Of a DNA stretch of 64,000 nt, positions 35,095-45,534 are shown in pieces (within the stretch, counting starts at the first letter, position 1; the number at the start of each line of letters is the position of its first letter). Source of the stretch: Actinomycetes bacterium. GTDB lineage: Bacteria > Actinomycetota > CALGFH01. The position numbers and the translations under genes were made by a program. The notes below the pieces were generated by a model. It was not told the origin of the DNA, searched no databases, and worked only from the letters and a program-made list of their open reading frames with translations. Where the stretch lies: assembly GCA_036000965.1 (NCBI GenBank), contig DASYUT010000048.1:27760-91759 (forward strand), given 5' to 3'.

Positions 35095-36363
35095 ATGACG
35101 TTCTACGGTCCGGACTGGGAGCTGCTGGCGGCGACCGACCCCGAGGTGGCCGAGGCCATCCAGGGTGAGGTCGGCCGGCTCAACTCCAAGCTCCAGCTGA
35201 TCGCATCGGAGAACTTCGCGAGCCCGGCGGTCATGGCCGCCACCGGCTGCGTGATGGCCAACAAGTACGCCGAGGGCCTGCCCGGCAAGCGCTACTACGG
35301 TGGCTGCCAGCAGGTCGACATCGTCGAGGAACTGGCCATCGAGCGGGCCAAGGCGCTGTTCGGGGCCGAGCACGCCAACGTCCAGCCCCACTCCGGCGCC
35401 CAGGCCAACATGGCCGCCTACTTCGCCGTGGCCGGCCACGGCGACAAGGTCCTGGCCATGAGCCTGCCCCACGGCGGGCACCTGACCCACGGCTCCAAGG
35501 TCAGCTTCTCCGGCAAGTGGTTCGAGATCGTCGCCTACGGCGTGCGCAAGGACGACGAGCTGATCGACATGGATGAGGTTCGCGACCTCGCCCTCGAGCA
35601 CCGGCCCCGCATCATCCTGGCCGGGGCGAGCGCCTACCCTCGGGTGATCGACTTCGCCGGCTTCCGGCAGATCGCCGACGAGGTGGGCGCGGTGTTCATC
35701 GCCGACGTCGCCCACTACATCGGCCTGATCGCCGGGGGTGCCTACCCGAGCCCGGTGCCCCACGCCGACATCGTCACCTTCACCACCCACAAGGTCCTGC
35801 GCGGCCCACGCAGCGGGATGATCCTGTCCAAGGCCGAGCACGCCGCTGCCGTCGACAAGGCCGTGTTCCCGATGCTGCAGGGGGGCCCCCAGATGCACAG
35901 CATCGCGGCCAAGGCGGTCGCGCTCAAGGAGGCGGCCGCGCCGGCCTTCACCGCCTACGCGGGCCAGGTCGTGGCCAACGCCCGCGCCCTGGCCGAGGGC
36001 CTGGGCACGGGCGGCCTGCAGCTGGTCTCCGGTGGGACCGACTCCCACCTGCTCCTGGCCGACGTGAGCCCCGAGGGGCTGACCGGCAAGGACGCCGAGG
36101 AGCGGCTCGACGCGGTCGGCGTGGTGCTGAACAAGAACGCCATCCCGTTCGACCCCCAGCCGCCCTCCAAGGCGAGCGGGATCCGCCTGGGCACGGCGGC
36201 CGAGACCTCGGCCGGCATGCGCGAGGGCGAGATGGCGGCCGTGGCCGAGCTCATCCTGCGCGGCCTCAAGGCCGCGCCGGGCAGCACCGAGGCCGCGGGG
36301 ATCAGGGACGAGGTGGCCCAGCTCGTCGGACGGTTCCCGGGCTACCCCCAGGCCGCCCGCTAG
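35095..36363 (+). CDS. glyA: serine hydroxymethyltransferase
   Basis: A 422-residue PLP enzyme that interconverts serine and glycine with tetrahydrofolate, the main source of one-carbon units. KLQLIASENFASPAVM, EGLPGKRYYGGCQQVD and PHSGAQANMAAYFA are family signatures; the PLP lysine is K233 in TFTTHKVLRGPRSG. I chose ATG 35095 because AAAGGGA lies eight bases upstream and the residues match; in-frame TTG and ATG upstream would add 7 to 12 untypical residues. A TAGCCT box at 35044-35049 is a possible promoter element. Cytosolic, homodimer or tetramer in known members. Confidence 0.96.
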   Translation: MTFYGPDWELLAATDPEVAEAIQGEVGRLNSKLQLIASENFASPAVMAATGCVMANKYAEGLPGKRYYGGCQQVDIVEELAIERAKALFGAEHANVQPHSGAQANMAAYFAVAGHGDKVLAMSLPHGGHLTHGSKVSFSGKWFEIVAYGVRKDDELIDMDEVRDLALEHRPRIILAGASAYPRVIDFAGFRQIADEVGAVFIADVAHYIGLIAGGAYPSPVPHADIVTFTTHKVLRGPRSGMILSKAEHAAAVDKAVFPMLQGGPQMHSIAAKAVALKEAAAPAFTAYAGQVVANARALAEGLGTGGLQLVSGGTDSHLLLADVSPEGLTGKDAEERLDAVGVVLNKNAIPFDPQPPSKASGIRLGTAAETSAGMREGEMAAVAELILRGLKAAPGSTEAAGIRDEVAQLVGRFPGYPQAAR

Positions 36364-36381
36364 CCACGATCGGTCGCCCCG

Positions 36382-37518
36382 GTGCGAGACCTCCGCTCCT
36401 ACCTGCTCGTGGCCGGGGTCGCGGCCGTCCTCACCTACCTGATGACGCCGCTCGTCCGTTTCGTCGCACTCAAGCTGGACGCGGTCGACCGGCCGGGTGG
36501 TCGCAAGGTCCACGCCATCCCCACCCCGACCCTGGGCGGGCTCGCGATGTTCGCCGGCTTCCTCGGCGGCCTCGCCGTGGCCTCGCGCATGCCGGTGTTC
36601 CAGCCCCTGTTCCTGGCCTCGGGCCTGCCCGGGTTCGGGCCCGTGGTGGTGGTCTCGGAGGTGCTCGGGGTCGCCATCGGCGCAGCCCTCATGGTCGTGA
36701 TCGGCATGATCGACGACACCATGGGCCTGACCGCCCCGGCCAAGCTGGCCGCGCAGATCTGCGCGGCCAGCACGATGACCCTGTTCGGCGTGCGCGTGCT
36801 GTCGTTCTGGCTGCCGCTGGCGGGCACGGTCGTGCTCTCGCCCGACCTCGGGGTGCCGGTGACCGTGCTGCTCATCGTGATCACCGTGAACGCGGTCAAC
36901 CTGGTGGACGGGCTCGACGGGCTCGCGGCCGGGCTGGTCGGCATCGGCGCCCTGGCCTACTTCATCTACAGCTACCGGATCGGCGCCACCGGGATCATCG
37001 CCGACACCTCGCCGGCCTCGCTGCTCAGCGGCGTGCTGTTCGGCGCCTGCGTCGGCTTCCTGCCCCACAACTTCAACCCGGCCCGCATCTTCATGGGCGA
37101 CTCCGGCTCGATGCTGCTGGGCACGCTGCTCTCGGGCGCGACCATCACCGGGATCGGGCGCTCCAGCCAGCCCCAGGCCGGCGACCAGTTCGCCCTGCTG
37201 ATCCCCGTGGCCATCCCCCTGCTCGTGCTCGCCCTGCCCTTCCTGGACACCTTCCTGGCCGTGGGCCGGCGCATGCGGTCGGGCAAGGGGATCATGACCG
37301 CCGACAAGAACCACCTGCACCACCAGCTCCTCGAGATCGGGCACTCGCACCGCAAGGCGGTCCTGGTCCTGTACGCCTGGAGCGCGCTGCTGGCCAGCGC
37401 GGCGGTGGCCCTGTCGTTCACCGGGCCGACCCGGGTCCTGCCCGGCTTCCTGGCCGTGGTCACCGTCGGCGTCATCGCCCTGCTCGGCCCGCGCCGCCGC
37501 CTGCGGCACCGGACCTGA
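36382..37518 (+). CDS. undecaprenyl-phosphate N-acetylaminosugar-1-phosphate transferase (WecA/MraY family)
   Basis: A 378-residue polytopic membrane enzyme that moves an amino-sugar-1-phosphate from UDP to the lipid carrier. About eleven hydrophobic helices are present. Family motifs: PGGRKVHAIPTPTLGGLAM, the aspartate pair GMIDDTMGL, NAVNLVDGLDGLAAG, RIFMGDSGSMLLG and the cytosolic TADKNHLHHQLLEIGHSH. The position after glyA and before the ATP synthase genes matches the wecA (rfe) gene of Mycobacterium, which starts arabinogalactan assembly; which polymer is served here is not shown. GTG start at 36382, 18 bp after glyA. Confidence 0.9.
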   Translation: MRDLRSYLLVAGVAAVLTYLMTPLVRFVALKLDAVDRPGGRKVHAIPTPTLGGLAMFAGFLGGLAVASRMPVFQPLFLASGLPGFGPVVVVSEVLGVAIGAALMVVIGMIDDTMGLTAPAKLAAQICAASTMTLFGVRVLSFWLPLAGTVVLSPDLGVPVTVLLIVITVNAVNLVDGLDGLAAGLVGIGALAYFIYSYRIGATGIIADTSPASLLSGVLFGACVGFLPHNFNPARIFMGDSGSMLLGTLLSGATITGIGRSSQPQAGDQFALLIPVAIPLLVLALPFLDTFLAVGRRMRSGKGIMTADKNHLHHQLLEIGHSHRKAVLVLYAWSALLASAAVALSFTGPTRVLPGFLAVVTVGVIALLGPRRRLRHRT

Positions 37519-37665
37519 CCGGCCGCGGCACCCGTCCCTGAGCCGCCTGCGGCACCCGGACCTGAGCCGCCTGCGGCACCGGCGCCGTCCCTGAGCGGCC
37601 TGCGGCGCCGGACCTGACCCGCTGCGGCACCGGACCTGACCCGCCGCAGCGCCATCCCTGACCCC
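37493..37665 (+). repeat. minisatellite of about 23 bp, six to seven imperfect copies
   Basis: The last codons of the sugar transferase (CGCCTGCGGCACCGGACCTGA) are repeated in variant forms downstream: CCGCCTGCGGCACCCGGACC, CCTGCGGCGCCGGACCTGAC, CCGCTGCGGCACCGGACCTG and others. It fills most of the transferase-atpI spacer and looks like repeated slippage of the gene end. Confidence 0.8.
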
Positions 37666-37713
37666 GGCCTGGTGCGCCCCTTGGCAAGGAGGCGATTGCC
37701 CCTGGTAGGTTAG

Positions 37714-37734
37714 GCTCCCCCGTACAACGGGAGC
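37714..37734 (+). terminator. GC hairpin upstream of the atp operon
   Basis: GCTCCC pairs with GGGAGC across a nine-base loop. No T-run follows, so it is at best a weak terminator or an element of the atpI leader. Confidence 0.3.
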
Positions 37735-37792
37735 GCGTCCGCGCGGGCGGAGCGGGGTCACGGACTCGACACCGACCGGACTGGGAGCGCCG

Positions 37793-38197
37793 ATGACAGC
37801 GGAGGCACGGATCGTGCGGGGCGCCGCCGTGGCCACGCTCCTGTCCGCCCCGGTGGTCGCGGGCGTGGCCTGGGTCGCGGCCGGCCGCGCGGGGGTCGTC
37901 GGGGCGCTGCTCGGCTCCCTGCTCGCCGTCGCCTTCTTCGCCCTCACCGTCGTGGTGGTCGGTGCCGCGGCCCGGGTGTCGGACGAGCTCATGCTGCCCG
38001 CCGCCCTCGGCACCTACCTGCTCAAGGTGGTCGGGCTCGGGGTGCTGTTCCTCACCCTGGGCGGCACCACCGCGTTCGACCGCTCCGCGTTCGCGATCTC
38101 GACCGTCGTCGGGACCTGCGTGTTCCTCGGCGCCGAGCTGCGGCTCGCCTCCCGCGCCCGCATCCCCGCCGTCGTGGTCGGGGACCGCGAGGAGTGA
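37793..38197 (+). CDS. atpI: ATP synthase protein I-like small membrane protein
   Basis: A 134-residue, four-helix hydrophobic protein (helices at roughly 12-30, 35-58, 68-87, 94-115). Sequence similarity is loose, but it sits exactly where Mycobacterium has Rv1303, the AtpI-like gene before atpB, and has the same length and topology. AtpI proteins help assemble the c-ring or support Mg2+/Ca2+ balance. ATG 37793 follows GGGAGCGCCG. The gene symbol rests on position as much as on sequence. Confidence 0.7.
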   Translation: MTAEARIVRGAAVATLLSAPVVAGVAWVAAGRAGVVGALLGSLLAVAFFALTVVVVGAAARVSDELMLPAALGTYLLKVVGLGVLFLTLGGTTAFDRSAFAISTVVGTCVFLGAELRLASRARIPAVVVGDREE

Positions 38198-38248
38198 CGG
38201 CCATGCCCCCCTCGGCCCGCCGGATCGCCGCTCCCCGCGACGGCCTGG

Positions 38249-38254
38249 TATATT
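38249..38254 (+). promoter_or_regulatory. extended -10 box before the atpZ-like gene
   Basis: TGG-TATATT is an extended -10 element nine bases before the ATG at 38264, with no ribosome-binding site between. It points to a leaderless start of the main ATP synthase transcript. TATATT is notable in this GC-rich setting. Confidence 0.55.
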
Positions 38255-38263
38255 CGCCCGCCC

Positions 38264-38473
38264 ATGGCCGGATCACCTGACCGCAAGGGCCCGGGCGGGG
38301 CGGAGGTGGCCTGGTCCATCATCGGCCTCCTGCTGGCGGGTGTGATCGCCTGGGGCGGCATCGGCTGGCTGGTCGACAAGTGGGCGGGAACCAACGTCTT
38401 CCTGCCCGTCGGCATCGTCGTCGGTGCCGTAGGCGCCTTCTATCTGGTGGTCCGGCGCTACGGGCAGGGTTGA
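38264..38473 (+). CDS. AtpZ/AtpI-family protein
   Basis: A 69-residue protein with two membrane helices (about 17-36 and 45-63), KGPGGAEVAWSIIGLLLAG, GWLVDKWAGTNVFLPVG. The GW-DKW...P..G pattern is that of the AtpZ/AtpI group encoded just before F-ATPase genes; AtpZ proteins aid assembly or ion supply. It lies 66 bp after the larger AtpI-like gene and 32 bp before atpB. Its start ATG 38264 lacks a ribosome-binding site but is nine bases from a TATATT box. Confidence 0.82.
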   Translation: MAGSPDRKGPGGAEVAWSIIGLLLAGVIAWGGIGWLVDKWAGTNVFLPVGIVVGAVGAFYLVVRRYGQG

Positions 38474-38504
38474 CGGGCGAGGGAGCTTGGGAGTGATGAG
38501 CTGA

Positions 38505-39557
<1,053 letters not shown>

Positions 39558-39573
39558 CCGAGGAGACGCCGAC

Positions 39574-40167
39574 ATGCACGCTGTCGTCGCCACGGCCCTC
39601 CTCGCGGCCGAGGGGGCCGAGCCGAACCCGATCATCCCCAACGTGAGCGAGCTCATCGTCGGCGCGCTCGCCTTCATCGTGCTGCTCGTGCTGCTGTCGC
39701 GGACCGCGTTCCCGCGCATGAACGAGGCGCTCAAGGAGCGCACCTCCAACATCGAGGGCAAGCTCGAGAAGGCCGAGCGGGAGCGGGAGGAGGCCGAGAA
39801 GCTCCTGCAGCAGTACCGCAACAAGCTGGCCAGCGCCGAGGAGGAGACCCAGCGCATCATCGACGAGGCGCGCGCCAACGCCGAGCGGGTCCGCAAGGAC
39901 CTGCGGGCCAAGGCCGAGGCCGAGGCCGAGCGCGAGATCGAGCGGGCCCGGACCGCCATCCGCCAGGAGCGCAACCAGGCCATCCAGGAGCTCCGGCGCG
40001 AGGTCGGCACCCTGGCCGTGGAGCTCGCCACCCGGGTGGTGGGGGACTCCCTGGACCGGGAGCGTCAGCTCCGCCTGATCGACCAGTACATCGAGGACCT
40101 CAACCTGCAGACGTCCTCCGGGGCGATGACCGCGCGGCGTGAGGGCGGTAGCGGTGGCCAGGGTTAG
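39574..40167 (+). CDS. atpF: F0F1 ATP synthase subunit b
   Basis: A 197-residue peripheral-stalk subunit. One membrane helix lies near residues 24-44 (ELIVGALAFIVLLVLLSRTA), followed by a long charged coiled-coil (EGKLEKAEREREEAEKLLQQ and on) that dimerises and reaches subunit delta. It is a separate gene rather than part of a b-delta fusion as in mycobacteria. ATG 39574; the end overlaps the start of atpH. Confidence 0.94.
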   Translation: MHAVVATALLAAEGAEPNPIIPNVSELIVGALAFIVLLVLLSRTAFPRMNEALKERTSNIEGKLEKAEREREEAEKLLQQYRNKLASAEEETQRIIDEARANAERVRKDLRAKAEAEAEREIERARTAIRQERNQAIQELRREVGTLAVELATRVVGDSLDRERQLRLIDQYIEDLNLQTSSGAMTARREGGSGGQG

Positions 40168-40987
40168 CCCGGCCCTGGCCGAGCACGCCCAGGCCCTGTT
40201 CGACCAGGCGGCCCGCCCCGGCGGGATCACCCGGCAACGGTCGATCGACCAGGTCGCGAGCGAGCTGGACGCGTTCGCGCGCCTGCTCGCCACCCAGGTC
40301 CGGCTGCGCAAGGCGCTCAGCGACCCTGGCCTGCCGCCCGAACCCAAGCGCGCCCTGCTCCACGAGCTCGGCCACGGGCAGCTCGACGAGGCCACCGTGG
40401 AGGTGCTCGCCACCGCGGCCGAGCGCCAGCGGGTACCGGCCCGGGAGTTCACCGGCGTCGTGGCCGAGCTGGCCGCCCGGGCCGCCTTCACCGCCGCCGA
40501 GGAGGCGGGCGAGCTGGAGCGGGTCGAGGACGAGCTGTTCCGCCTCGCCACCCTGGTCGAGCGCGACCACCGGGTGCGCTCGGCCCTGACCAACCCCGGC
40601 CTGCCGGTGGAGAACAAGCGGGCCTTCGTGGCCGAGCTGCTCGCCGCCGGCGGGGCCAGCGACCGCACCACCGCCCTGGTCGACCTGCTGGTCGAGATGG
40701 ACGAGGGCCACGACCTGGACCGCGAGGCCAAGGCCCTGGCCGAGCTGGCCGCCCAGCGCCGCAACCGGGTGGTGGCCGAGGTGCGCACCGCCGTCGAGCT
40801 CGACGGCGAGCGCCGGGCCCGGCTCGCCGAGGTGCTCACCCGCATCACCGGCAGGCCCGTCGACCTGCGCTGCACGGTCGATGAGGCTATTTTGGGATCG
40901 GTGGTCGTGCGTGTCGGCGACGACCTGTTCGACGGCAGCGTCCGCACCAGGCTGGAGCTCGCCCGCGAGCAGCTCGGCGTGGCGTGA
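40154..40987 (+). CDS. atpH: F0F1 ATP synthase subunit delta
   Basis: A 277-residue OSCP/delta subunit linking the peripheral stalk to the alpha subunits. It begins ARVSPALAEHAQALFDQAAR and has two homologous halves, ending with the conserved C-terminal VEVRTAVELDGERRARLAEVLTRITGR-like block and ILGSVVVRVGDDLFDGSVR. Actinobacterial delta subunits are long like this. GTG 40154 with GAGGG nine bases upstream is my choice; GTG 40139 is possible and adds five residues. Either overlaps atpF, implying coupling. Confidence 0.92.
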   Translation: MARVSPALAEHAQALFDQAARPGGITRQRSIDQVASELDAFARLLATQVRLRKALSDPGLPPEPKRALLHELGHGQLDEATVEVLATAAERQRVPAREFTGVVAELAARAAFTAAEEAGELERVEDELFRLATLVERDHRVRSALTNPGLPVENKRAFVAELLAAGGASDRTTALVDLLVEMDEGHDLDREAKALAELAAQRRNRVVAEVRTAVELDGERRARLAEVLTRITGRPVDLRCTVDEAILGSVVVRVGDDLFDGSVRTRLELAREQLGVA

Positions 40988-41047
40988 CCGAGACAGGCGA
41001 GCCCGGCCCCACCTGAGGTCGCAGGAACCACGAGAGGAAGTGCAACG

Positions 41048-42703
41048 GTGACCGAGCTGTCCATCCGGCCCGACGACATCGCCGCGGCCCTCCGAAAGCA
41101 CGTCGAGTCGTTCCGACCGTCCGTCACCCGCGAGGAGGTCGGGCGGGTGACCGAGACCGGCGACGGCATCGCCATGGTCGAGGGCATGCCGTCGACCATG
41201 GCCAGCGAGCTGCTCGAGTTCCCGGGCGGCCTGCTCGGGGTGGCCCTCAACCTGGACGTCCGCGAGGTCGGCTGCGTGGTCTTCGGCGACGCCTCCGCCA
41301 TCGAGGAGGGCGACGAGGTGCGCCACACCGGCCGCATCCTGTCGGTCCCGGTCGGCGACGGCTTCCTCGGCCGGGTGGTCGACCCGCTCGGCCGGCCGCT
41401 CGACGGCAAGGGCGAGATCGAGGCCGAGGAGACCCGCGCCCTCGAGCTGCAGGCGCCCAGCGTGGTCCAGCGCCAGCCGGTCAAGGAGCCGCTCGAGACC
41501 GGCATCAAGGCGATCGACGCGATGACCAACATCGGGCGGGGCCAGCGCGAGCTGATCATCGGCGACCAGAAGACCGGCAAGACCGCCGTCTGCCTGGACG
41601 CGATCATCAACCAGCGCCAGCACTGGGGCACCGACAGGCAGGTCAAGTGCATCTACGTGGCCATCGGCCAGAAGGCGTCCACCGTGCGGGAGCTGGTCGG
41701 GGCGCTCGAGGAGAACGGCGCGCTCGAGTACACGGTGGTGGTGAACGCCCCCGCCTCGCTGCCCGCCTCGTTCAAGTACATCGCCCCGTACGCGGGCTCG
41801 GCCCTCGGCCAGCACTGGATGTACAAGGGCGAGCACGCGCTCATCGTCTTCGACGACCTCTCCAAGCAGGCCGAGGCGTACCGGCAGATCTCGCTGCTGC
41901 TGCGCCGCCCGGCCGGCCGCGAGGCCTACCCCGGCGACGTCTTCTACCTGCACTCCCGGCTGCTGGAACGCTGCGCCAAGCTCTCCGACGACCTGGGCGG
42001 CGGGTCGCTCACGGGGCTGCCCATCATCGAGACCAAGGGCAACGACGTCTCCGCCTACATCCCCACCAACGTGATCTCGATCACGGACGGACAGATCTAC
42101 CTCGAGCCCGACCTCTTCTTCGCCGGTGTGCGCCCGGCGATCAACGTGGGCATCTCCGTCTCGCGGGTCGGCGGCAACGCGCAGATCAAAGCCATGAAGA
42201 AGATCGCGGGTCGACTCCGGATCGACCTGGCGCAGTACCGCGCGCTCGAGGCGTTCGCGCAGTTCGGTTCCGAGCTCGACAAGGCGTCCCAGCAACAGCT
42301 CGCCCGAGGCGCTCGCGTCGTCGAGATCCTCAAGCAGCCCCAGTACCGCCCGGTGCCGGTCGAGCGGCAGGTCGTCGCGATCTGGGTCGGGACCGGCGGA
42401 CACCTCGACGAGTTCCCGGTCGACGACGCCGAGCGGTTCGTCGAGGAGTTCACCGACCACCTGGCGGCGCGAACGGACGTGCTCGACTCGATCCGGGAGA
42501 CGGGCGAGCTCTCGGACGAGACCGAGGCGACCCTCAAGCAGACGATGGGCGACTTCGCGCAGGCCTTCGCCCCGACCGAGGCGGGCCCCGGAAGCGAGGC
42601 CGCCGCCGGACAGGGGGCGCCGCCCGATCAGGTTCGCCCCGACATGGGCTGGGATCGTCTCTCCTCCGTCGACGAGGACGAGACGGAGCCCACCGGCGAG
42701 TAG
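41048..42703 (+). CDS. atpA: F0F1 ATP synthase subunit alpha (composition changes mid-gene)
   Basis: A 551-residue non-catalytic nucleotide-binding subunit. Walker A is GDQKTGKT near residue 176, with [19 protein letters not shown] before it and the alpha-specific [20 protein letters not shown] near 370. The frame is unbroken and the protein looks normal, but codon use shifts around 42060-42200. Before it, my hand count gives Leu CTG:CTC about 18:16 and Ala GCC:GCG 21:11; after it, about 2:12 and 9:15, and GGA, CGA and ACG codons appear. The switch falls in the most conserved part of the protein. The acidic C-terminal extension is typical of Actinobacteria. Confidence 0.95.
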   Translation: MTELSIRPDDIAAALRKHVESFRPSVTREEVGRVTETGDGIAMVEGMPSTMASELLEFPGGLLGVALNLDVREVGCVVFGDASAIEEGDEVRHTGRILSVPVGDGFLGRVVDPLGRPLDGKGEIEAEETRALELQAPSVVQRQPVKEPLETGIKAIDAMTNIGRGQRELIIGDQKTGKTAVCLDAIINQRQHWGTDRQVKCIYVAIGQKASTVRELVGALEENGALEYTVVVNAPASLPASFKYIAPYAGSALGQHWMYKGEHALIVFDDLSKQAEAYRQISLLLRRPAGREAYPGDVFYLHSRLLERCAKLSDDLGGGSLTGLPIIETKGNDVSAYIPTNVISITDGQIYLEPDLFFAGVRPAINVGISVSRVGGNAQIKAMKKIAGRLRIDLAQYRALEAFAQFGSELDKASQQQLARGARVVEILKQPQYRPVPVERQVVAIWVGTGGHLDEFPVDDAERFVEEFTDHLAARTDVLDSIRETGELSDETEATLKQTMGDFAQAFAPTEAGPGSEAAAGQGAPPDQVRPDMGWDRLSSVDEDETEPTGE

Positions 42704-42709
42704 CGGCAC

Positions 42710-43612
42710 GTGGGCGCCAAGCTCCGCGTCGTTCGCCGCCGGATCCGTTCGGTCCAGTCGACGATGAAGATCACCAGCGCGATGGAGCTCATCGCGGCCT
42801 CGCGGATCGTGAAGGCGCAGCAGCGCGTGATCGAGGCGCGCCCGTACGCCGATCTGCTCACCCAGGCGATGGAGGACGTCGCCAGGCAGACAGGATCGAT
42901 CGTCCATCCGCTCCTCGAGGAACGAGAAGCGCCGGCTCGCGCCGGCGTGCTCGTCATGACCAGCGACCGGGGTCTGGCGGGGGCGTTCAACGCGAACCTG
43001 CTGAAGCGAGCCGAGGATCTCCTCCGTCGCGTTCGCTCTCGGGGCATCGAGCCGGTGCTCTACCTCATCGGGAGGAAGGCGATCTCGTACTTCCGGTTCC
43101 GAGGCGTCGCGCCAGAGGCCTCGTGGTCGGGCTTCTCGGAGGTGCCGCGGTACGCCGCAGCCGAGGAGATCGGCGAGCGGCTGATCGAGGAGTTCGGCTC
43201 CGGCGGCATCGACGAGCTGCACACCGTGTACACCGACTTCCGCTCGGCCTTCACGTTCCGAGCCACCGACAAGCGGTTCCTCCCGATCGCGCCGGAAGAG
43301 GTCGCCGCCAAGGGACCGGGGGTGCCGCACCCCGAGTACATCTTCGAGCCCGAGCCGGCGCAGATCCTCGACGACCTGCTGCCCCAGTACGTCATCACGA
43401 AGGTGTACTTCGCCCTGCTCGAGTCGGCGGCCTCGGAGAACGCCGCCCGGCAGCGGGCGATGGCGGCGGCGACCGACAACGCGGAAGAACTCATCAAGGT
43501 GCTCACCCGGCAGGCCAATCGCGCCCGCCAGGACGAGATCACGACGGAGATCATGGAGATCGTGGGCGGGGCCGAGGCCCTGGCTCAGGCATCGGGGGGT
43601 GCGGGGGGCTGA
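42710..43612 (+). CDS. atpG: F0F1 ATP synthase subunit gamma
   Basis: A 300-residue central-stalk subunit. The N-terminal coiled-coil helix (KLRVVRRRIRSVQSTMKITS, AMELIAASRI) and the C-terminal one (ARQRAMAAATDNAEELIKVL) clasp the rotor; MTSDRGLAGAFNANLLKRA is the conserved core motif. GTG 42710 begins six bases after the atpA stop. Its codon use follows the right-hand style (GCG, CTC, CGA). Confidence 0.95.
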   Translation: MGAKLRVVRRRIRSVQSTMKITSAMELIAASRIVKAQQRVIEARPYADLLTQAMEDVARQTGSIVHPLLEEREAPARAGVLVMTSDRGLAGAFNANLLKRAEDLLRRVRSRGIEPVLYLIGRKAISYFRFRGVAPEASWSGFSEVPRYAAAEEIGERLIEEFGSGGIDELHTVYTDFRSAFTFRATDKRFLPIAPEEVAAKGPGVPHPEYIFEPEPAQILDDLLPQYVITKVYFALLESAASENAARQRAMAAATDNAEELIKVLTRQANRARQDEITTEIMEIVGGAEALAQASGGAGG

Positions 43613-43663
43613 AGAAGCGAGCGCGAACGCGCGAGCGCTAGCCCCCCGGCGAAAGGGGAGTGA

Positions 43664-45094
<1,431 letters not shown>

Positions 45095-45490
45095 ATGGCC
45101 CTCGACGTCCATCTCGTCACGCCCGAACGCGAGGTGTGGGCGGGCTCGGCCGAGATGGTGATCGCGCGCGGGACGGCGGGGATGGTCGGGATCCTTTCGG
45201 GCCATGCCCCGCTGCTGATCCGCCTGGCGATCGGCGCGATGCGGATCCAGGTCGAGGGCAACCGCTGGGAGACGGCGGTCGTCGACGGCGGGTTCCTGCA
45301 CGTCACGGGCGACGAGGGCACGAGCCGCGTCGACGTGCTCGCGACGCACGCGGAGATGGCGAACGAGATCGATGTGCGGGCCGCCGCCTCGCGGGTCGAG
45401 GAGCTCCGGGCGCGGATCGCCCGCGGCGAGAACGCGACGCTCCAGGGCGAGCTCGCCAAGGCGCTCGTTCGCGCGGAACTCGGCGGCTAG
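45095..45490 (+). CDS. atpC: F0F1 ATP synthase subunit epsilon
   Basis: A 131-residue subunit of the rotor stalk that restrains ATP hydrolysis. The N-terminal beta-sandwich begins LDVHLVTPEREVWAGSAEMV and includes GMVGILSGHAPLLIRLAIGA, the family signature; the C-terminal helices (VEELRARIARGENATLQGEL) are full length. ATG 45095 directly follows the atpD stop TAG, so translation is coupled. It ends the atp operon; a small hairpin and murA follow. Confidence 0.94.
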   Translation: MALDVHLVTPEREVWAGSAEMVIARGTAGMVGILSGHAPLLIRLAIGAMRIQVEGNRWETAVVDGGFLHVTGDEGTSRVDVLATHAEMANEIDVRAAASRVEELRARIARGENATLQGELAKALVRAELGG

Positions 45491-45500
45491 GTTGTGCGTC

Positions 45501-45515
45501 CGAGGGGATACCTCG
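45501..45515 (+). terminator. small hairpin between atpC and murA
   Basis: CGAGG pairs with CCTCG across a five-base loop (GGATA), 10 bp after the atpC stop. There is no T-run. It may attenuate read-through into murA. Confidence 0.35.
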
Positions 45516-45534
45516 CCCTAGGATGGGAGCGGTG

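Noticed and set aside
40100..40170. atpF-atpH fusion as in mycobacteria
   Set aside because: The two genes overlap in different frames and each is complete, so they are separate here.
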